Shown one piece after another: positions 60,065 through 64,000 of a stretch of DNA of 64,000 nt. The stretch lies in NCBI RefSeq assembly GCF_002799245.1, contig NZ_NEQV01000004.1, forward strand, positions 310,001 through 374,000, given 5' to 3'. Positions within the stretch are counted from its first letter, which is position 1, and every line of letters begins with the position of its first letter. This stretch comes from Stenotrophomonas maltophilia. Lineage in GTDB: Bacteria > Pseudomonadota > Gammaproteobacteria > Xanthomonadales > Xanthomonadaceae. The position numbers and the translations under genes are program-made. The notes beneath the pieces are model-generated. The model ran no database searches and was not told where the DNA came from. It was given only the letters and a program-made list of their open reading frames with translations.

Positions 60065-61053
60065 AGATCCTGGTCACCGGTGGTGGTGGTTTCCTTGGCC
60101 AGGCGCTGTGCCGCGGGCTGGTTGAGCGTGGCCACCAGGTGCTGGCGTTCAACCGCAGTCACTACCCGGAACTGCAGGCGATGGGAGTGGGCCAGATCCG
60201 CGGCGATCTTGCCGATGCGCAGGCAGTGCTGCATGCGGTGGCCGGCGTCGATGCAGTGTTCCACAACGGCGCCAAGGCCGGCGCGTGGGGCAGTTATGAC
60301 AGCTACCACCAGGCCAACGTGGTCGGCACCGACAACGTCATCGCGGCCTGCCGTGCGCATGGCATCAACCGGTTGGTCTACACCTCCACGCCCAGCGTGA
60401 CCCATCGCGCCACGCATCCGGTCGAAGGCCTGGGCGCTGACGAGGTGCCGTACGGCGAAGATTTCCAGGCGCCGTATGCGGCCACCAAGGCGATCGCCGA
60501 ACAACGCGTGCTGGCCGCCAACGATGCCGCGTTGGCAACGGTGGCGCTGCGCCCGCGCCTGATCTGGGGCCCGGGCGACCAGCAGCTGGTACCGAGGCTG
60601 GCCGAGCGTGCGCGGCAGGGGCGCCTGCGCCTGGTCGGTGATGGCAACAACAAGGTGGACACCACCTACATCGACAACGCCGCGCTCGCCCACTTCCTCG
60701 CCTTCGAGGCCTTGGCACCGGGTGCCGCGTGTGCGGGCAAGGCCTACTTCATCTCCAATGGCGAACCGCTGCCGATGCGCGAGCTGGTCAACAAGCTGCT
60801 GCAGGCCGTGGGTGCGCCCACCGTGGACAAAGCGATCAGCTTCAAGACCGCCTATCGCATCGGCGCGGTCTGCGAGCGGCTCTGGCCGCTGCTGCGCCTG
60901 CGCGGCGAGCCGCCGTTGACCCGCTTCCTGGCCGAGCAGCTGTGCACGCCGCACTGGTACAGCATGGAGCCGGCCCGCCGCGACTTCGGCTATGTGCCGC
61001 AGGTCAGCATCGAAGAAGGGCTGCGCAGGCTGAAGGCTTCATCTGCTGCATAG
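60061..61053 (+). CDS. oleD: OleD, NADPH-dependent beta-keto acid reductase
   Basis: A 330-residue short-chain dehydrogenase/reductase of the 3-beta-hydroxysteroid dehydrogenase type. The cofactor loop is [15 protein letters not shown] (about residues 6-20) and the catalytic YAATK is near residue 139. It reduces the OleA product to the beta-hydroxy acid that OleC uses. The reading frame starts exactly in the oleC stop, so oleC and oleD are coupled. OleBCD are reported to form a large complex. Confidence 0.94.
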   Translation: MKILVTGGGGFLGQALCRGLVERGHQVLAFNRSHYPELQAMGVGQIRGDLADAQAVLHAVAGVDAVFHNGAKAGAWGSYDSYHQANVVGTDNVIAACRAHGINRLVYTSTPSVTHRATHPVEGLGADEVPYGEDFQAPYAATKAIAEQRVLAANDAALATVALRPRLIWGPGDQQLVPRLAERARQGRLRLVGDGNNKVDTTYIDNAALAHFLAFEALAPGAACAGKAYFISNGEPLPMRELVNKLLQAVGAPTVDKAISFKTAYRIGAVCERLWPLLRLRGEPPLTRFLAEQLCTPHWYSMEPARRDFGYVPQVSIEEGLRRLKASSAA

Positions 61054-61135
61054 CTCGCCATCACTGGTTGCACACCGCAGGATCGGGAGGATGGACCCAC
61101 GCCATCCATTGGCCCGGACATCTGCGAGGAGCACC

Positions 61136-61291
61136 ATGCTGCATTACGCCGTCATCTTTTTCGTCATCGCCATCATTGCCGCCGTGCTCGGCTTCTCCGG
61201 CATCGCCGGTGCCGCCAGCAACATCGCCTGGATCCTGTTCGTGATCTTCCTGGTACTGGCGGTGGTGTCGATGTTCCGCAAGCGCGGATAG
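61136..61291 (+). CDS. DUF1328 (YtjA-like) small membrane protein
   Basis: A 51-residue protein with two hydrophobic segments: [20 protein letters not shown] and [19 protein letters not shown], then the basic end RKRG. The length and the GFSGIAGAA turn are typical of DUF1328. GAGGAG is 5 bases before the ATG at 61136. Its function is unknown; many are stress-induced. Confidence 0.85.
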   Translation: MLHYAVIFFVIAIIAAVLGFSGIAGAASNIAWILFVIFLVLAVVSMFRKRG

Positions 61292-61305
61292 AAGACCGCA
61301 GGGCA

Positions 61306-61400
61306 GTGCCGGCCGCTGGCCGGCACCGTTCTTCCCGGCAGGTGCCGGCCGTTGGCCGGCACGCCCCTTCTGCAGGGTCGAGCGTGGCTCGGCTCTACAC
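61306..61400. repeat. REP palindromes between the DUF1328 gene and ddl
   Basis: GTGCCGGCC-GCT-GGCCGGCAC (61306-61326) and a second like it with GTT in the loop (61342-61362) are followed by a GAGC/GCTC-type half element (about 61378-61399) whose CTAC end faces ddl. Confidence 0.72.
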
Positions 61401-62489
61401 GGCGCTGTGCAATCGGCGATCGGCTTCGTGGCGCTCCTGCGCCAGCTCGATCAGGCGGGTGATCAGCGTGGTGTAGTCGACGCCGCTGGCCCCCCAGAGC
61501 TTCGGGTACATGCTGATGCGGGTGAAGCCCGGTAGTGTGTTGACCTCGTTGATGACGATTTCACCGTCCCCGGTGAGGAACACGTCCACGCGCGCCATGC
61601 CCGCGCACTCCAGCGCCTGATAGGCCTGCAATGCGACCTGCTGGATGCGTGCCTGGGTATGGCCATCGATATCCGCCGGCACCACCACCTCGGCGCCGTC
61701 TTCGTTGATGTACTTGGTGTCGTAGGCGTAGAACTCGTCGTGCACCACCACTTCACCGCACAGGCTGGCCTGCGGATGCGCGTTGCCCAGCACCGCACAT
61801 TCGATCTCGCGGCCGACCACGGCCGATTCCACCAGCACCTTGTGGTCGTAGCGCAGCGCCAACGCCAGCGCTTCGGCAAAGCCCGCCGCATCCTTGACCT
61901 TGCTTACGCCCACCGACGAACCCTGGTTGGCCGGCTTCACGAACAGCGGCAGGCCGAGCTGGGCGATCACCGCATCGACATCCACTTCCGCCGCCTGGTG
62001 GCGGCGGATGCACAACCACGGTGCCACCTGCAGGCCAGCGTCGCGCAGCAGGCGCTTGGTCACGTCCTTGTCCATCGCCACCGCCGATCCCAGCACGGGC
62101 GAGCCAACGAACGGCAGGTTGGCCATGCGCAGCAGGCCCTGCAGCGCACCGTCCTCGCCCAGCGGCCCGTGCACGATCGGCAGCACCACGTCGATCTGGC
62201 CCAGCGCACTGGCCGCATCGGAGGGCTGCAGCTGTGACTGTTCGGCACCCGGGCGCACCGCCAGCGACTGGCCGGACCGATGCAGCGCGATGCGCGACGG
62301 ATCATCGGCATTGATCAGGAAGGTGTCCGGCTGGCTCAGATGCCACTGGCCCTGCTTGTCGATGCCGACCAGCACCGGCTCGAAGCGCTCCCGATCAAGG
62401 GCGTCGAGGATGTTCTTCGCCGACTGCAGTGAAACTTCGTGCTCGGAGGATCTGCCCCCGAAGATGATGCCGACCCGGGTCCGTGCCAT
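61395..62489 (-). CDS. ddl: D-alanine--D-alanine ligase
   Basis: A 364-residue ATP-grasp enzyme of the DdlA size class. Blocks seen are [14 protein letters not shown] (N-terminus), [30 protein letters not shown] (about residue 180), [18 protein letters not shown] and [17 protein letters not shown] (ATP/Mg site). It makes the D-Ala-D-Ala dipeptide for peptidoglycan. It is away from the usual mur cluster, which favours a second Ddl copy (ddlA-type) in this genome. The start at 62489 lacks a strong ribosome site. Confidence 0.94.
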   Translation of the reverse strand: MARTRVGIIFGGRSSEHEVSLQSAKNILDALDRERFEPVLVGIDKQGQWHLSQPDTFLINADDPSRIALHRSGQSLAVRPGAEQSQLQPSDAASALGQIDVVLPIVHGPLGEDGALQGLLRMANLPFVGSPVLGSAVAMDKDVTKRLLRDAGLQVAPWLCIRRHQAAEVDVDAVIAQLGLPLFVKPANQGSSVGVSKVKDAAGFAEALALALRYDHKVLVESAVVGREIECAVLGNAHPQASLCGEVVVHDEFYAYDTKYINEDGAEVVVPADIDGHTQARIQQVALQAYQALECAGMARVDVFLTGDGEIVINEVNTLPGFTRISMYPKLWGASGVDYTTLITRLIELAQERHEADRRLHSAV

Positions 62490-62584
62490 GGGGAATGCGG
62501 TGTCCTGTGCGCTGCGTGGCCGTACAGCATGAACCTTCCATTGCCCCTCGGATGAGGCACAGATGAATCACCGGGACAACCGGC

Positions 62585-62665
62585 GCCGACCAAGGTCGGC
62601 ATCTACCAGGACACGATTCGACAGCCGGGGTCAGAGCCCGTTGCATGGCAACGGGATCCGACCCC
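62585..62665. repeat. REP palindromes before ubiJ
   Basis: GCCGACC-AA-GGTCGGC (62585-62600) and GGGGTCaGAGCCCGTTGC with its inverted copy around ATG (62627-62665). The latter ends 23 bases ahead of ubiJ, so it can act as its leader. Confidence 0.7.
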
Positions 62666-62688
62666 ACCCACGCGGGTAGAATGCGCAC

Positions 62689-63324
62689 ATGGCTCTTTCC
62701 CTGCTCAAGTCCCTCAAGCCGGTCGCTGGCCGCGCCCTGCAGATTGCCCTGAACCGCGCGCTGGCGCTGGATCCGGATACCCGCCATGCGCTGGCCAGCC
62801 TCGATGGCCGGCATATCGACCTGACCCTGGAAGCACCGTCGCTGGCGATGCGTATCAGCGTCGACGGCGACCAGCTGCGGGTCGGCCCGGTGGATGCGCA
62901 GGAAGCCGACCTCGCCGTGCGCAGCAGCCTGGCCGGCGTGCTGGCGCAGCTGCCGCTGCTGGCCAACGCACGGCGCGGCGACACCAGCAGCAAGGGCCGC
63001 GTGCGCGTGGCCGGTGACGCCGAACTGGCGCGCCGCCTGCAGCAGCTGGCCAAGGGCTTCGATCCGGACTGGCAGCAGCCGTTCGTCAGCGTGTTCGGCG
63101 ACGTGCTGGGGGTGCAGGTTGCCAACACCCTGCGCAGCGCCCTGCAGCATGCGCGCCAGGGTGCGATCGATCTGGCCCACAGCGCCGCCGAATTCATCAC
63201 CGAGGAGTCGCGCGACGTGGTGCCACGCGCCGAACTGGACGCCTTCCACGATGACGTGGACGTGCTGCGTGATGACGTCGAGCGTCTCGGCGCGCGCGTG
63301 CAGCGCCTGCGGGGTGCCGCATGA
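62689..63324 (+). CDS. ubiJ: UbiJ, ubiquinone-synthesis accessory factor
   Basis: A 211-residue protein. The N-terminal half is an SCP2-like lipid-binding domain ([39 protein letters not shown]) and the C-terminal third is a coiled coil ([20 protein letters not shown]). UbiJ helps hold ubiquinone intermediates in the soluble Ubi complex. It is coupled to ubiB by a 4-bp overlap, the order ubiJ-ubiB being conserved in many Gammaproteobacteria. No ubiE gene is visible upstream. Confidence 0.9.
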   Translation: MALSLLKSLKPVAGRALQIALNRALALDPDTRHALASLDGRHIDLTLEAPSLAMRISVDGDQLRVGPVDAQEADLAVRSSLAGVLAQLPLLANARRGDTSSKGRVRVAGDAELARRLQQLAKGFDPDWQQPFVSVFGDVLGVQVANTLRSALQHARQGAIDLAHSAAEFITEESRDVVPRAELDAFHDDVDVLRDDVERLGARVQRLRGAA

Positions 63325-64000
63325 AGGCCGTGCTGCGGGCCAGCCGCATCGGCCGGGTGATCCTGCGTTACCGCCTCGACGACCTGCTGCAGGGCACGCC
63401 GGCCGAGCGCTGGCTGCGCCTGGCCAAGCCGTTCGTGCCGCGTGCGTCGGCCGACATCGCCGCACAGTCGCGCGGTGCGCGCCTGCGCCTGGCGCTGCAG
63501 GATCTCGGCCCGATCTTCGTCAAGTTCGGCCAGATCCTCTCCACCCGCCGCGACCTGGTGCCGCCGGACGTGGCCAATGAGCTGACCCTGCTGCAGGACC
63601 GGGTCAAGCCGTTCGACGGCGATACCGCGCGCCGCATCGTCGAGCAGGCGCTCGGCCTGCCGGTCAGCGAGGCGTTTGCCAGCTTCGATACCGAACCGCT
63701 GGCCTCGGCCTCGATCGCGCAGGTGCATGCGGCCACGCTGGCCGATGGCCGCCAGGTGGTGGTCAAGGTGCTGCGCCCCGGCATCGAGAAGCAGATCGAC
63801 GCCGACATCGCCCTGCTCAACTCGCTGGCCACCCTGGTCGAGCGTACCCATCCCCGTGCCGACAAGATCCGCCCGCGTGAAGTGGTGGCCGAAGTCGAGA
63901 ACACCCTGGCCGCCGAGCTGGACCTGCAGCGCGAAGGCGCCAATGCCAGCGTGCTGCGCCGCTTCTGGGATAACAGCGACGACCTGTACGTGCCGGAAGT
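63321..64000 (+). CDS. ubiB: UbiB, ubiquinone-synthesis kinase-like protein (cut by window end)
   Basis: The first 226 codons of an ABC1/ADCK-type atypical kinase, open to the window edge. The KxGQ motif is in [16 protein letters not shown] (about residue 65-80), followed by [16 protein letters not shown] and [20 protein letters not shown] with the nucleotide-binding Lys, then [11 protein letters not shown]. UbiB works in ubiquinone synthesis, possibly extracting lipid intermediates from the membrane. The rest, including two C-terminal membrane segments, should lie past the window. Confidence 0.94.
   Translation, partial: MKAVLRASRIGRVILRYRLDDLLQGTPAERWLRLAKPFVPRASADIAAQSRGARLRLALQDLGPIFVKFGQILSTRRDLVPPDVANELTLLQDRVKPFDGDTARRIVEQALGLPVSEAFASFDTEPLASASIAQVHAATLADGRQVVVKVLRPGIEKQIDADIALLNSLATLVERTHPRADKIRPREVVAEVENTLAAELDLQREGANASVLRRFWDNSDDLYVPE

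Overview
The window is high-GC Gammaproteobacterial DNA that looks like a chromosome of the Stenotrophomonas maltophilia complex (Xanthomonadaceae). Pointers are an Ax21 outer-membrane protein gene, a complete oleABCD long-chain olefin cluster, a Xanthomonadales-type T4SS effector with an XVIPCD tail, and many GTAG-type REP palindromes between genes.

Layout. (1) 1-13170: the right part of an integrative and conjugative element of the Tn4371 family. It holds an entry-exclusion-like lipoprotein, traG, a CopG-type gene, trbBCDEJKLFGI and a DUF2274 gene in one tightly packed rightward operon that ends at a strong terminator. The octamer TTTTTCAT at 13163-13170 matches the attachment core known for that family, so host DNA should begin right after it. 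(2) 13223-22146: a SnoaL-like secreted protein, a DUF6916 protein, a GNAT acetyltransferase and three tandem tail-collar proteins, divergent from a giant Ig-repeat autotransporter. (3) 22280-29669: an Ivy-like lysozyme inhibitor lipoprotein, an arsenic cassette (arsR-arsC-acr3 with divergent arsH), an L,D-transpeptidase that seems to start at AUU, a small alanine-zipper lipoprotein and a run of small orphan genes. (4) 29952-33864: ax21 with a structured leader, an AraC regulator, a VOC protein, a DyP peroxidase and two small envelope proteins. (5) 33847-38800: a 207-bp tandem repeat built from the ends of two convergent genes, then a thiamine uptake unit (TPP riboswitch, TonB-dependent receptor, PnuT) and an APH-fold kinase. 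(6) 38929-42638: a glycine-zipper protein and an antibacterial effector with its probable immunity lipoprotein. (7) 42837-51852: a BvgAS-like two-component pair, a small cytochrome c, ETF-ubiquinone oxidoreductase divergent from glutaryl-CoA dehydrogenase, trmL and a secreted protein with VRPS repeats. (8) 52267-64000: an M16 peptidase, a DUF4156 lipoprotein, oleA-oleB-(ykgJ)-oleC-oleD, a DUF1328 peptide, ddl, ubiJ and the start of ubiB.

The joint functions I am most confident of are conjugation (trb), arsenic resistance, thiamine scavenging, olefin synthesis and electron flow from GcdH through ETF to ubiquinone. Predictions worth testing are the effector/immunity pair at 39584-42638, the AUU start at 26704, the possibly leaderless divergent arsR/arsH promoters, the amplified 207-bp repeat and the collar-protein/adhesin locus. 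All family assignments were made by reading motifs; no database search was run.
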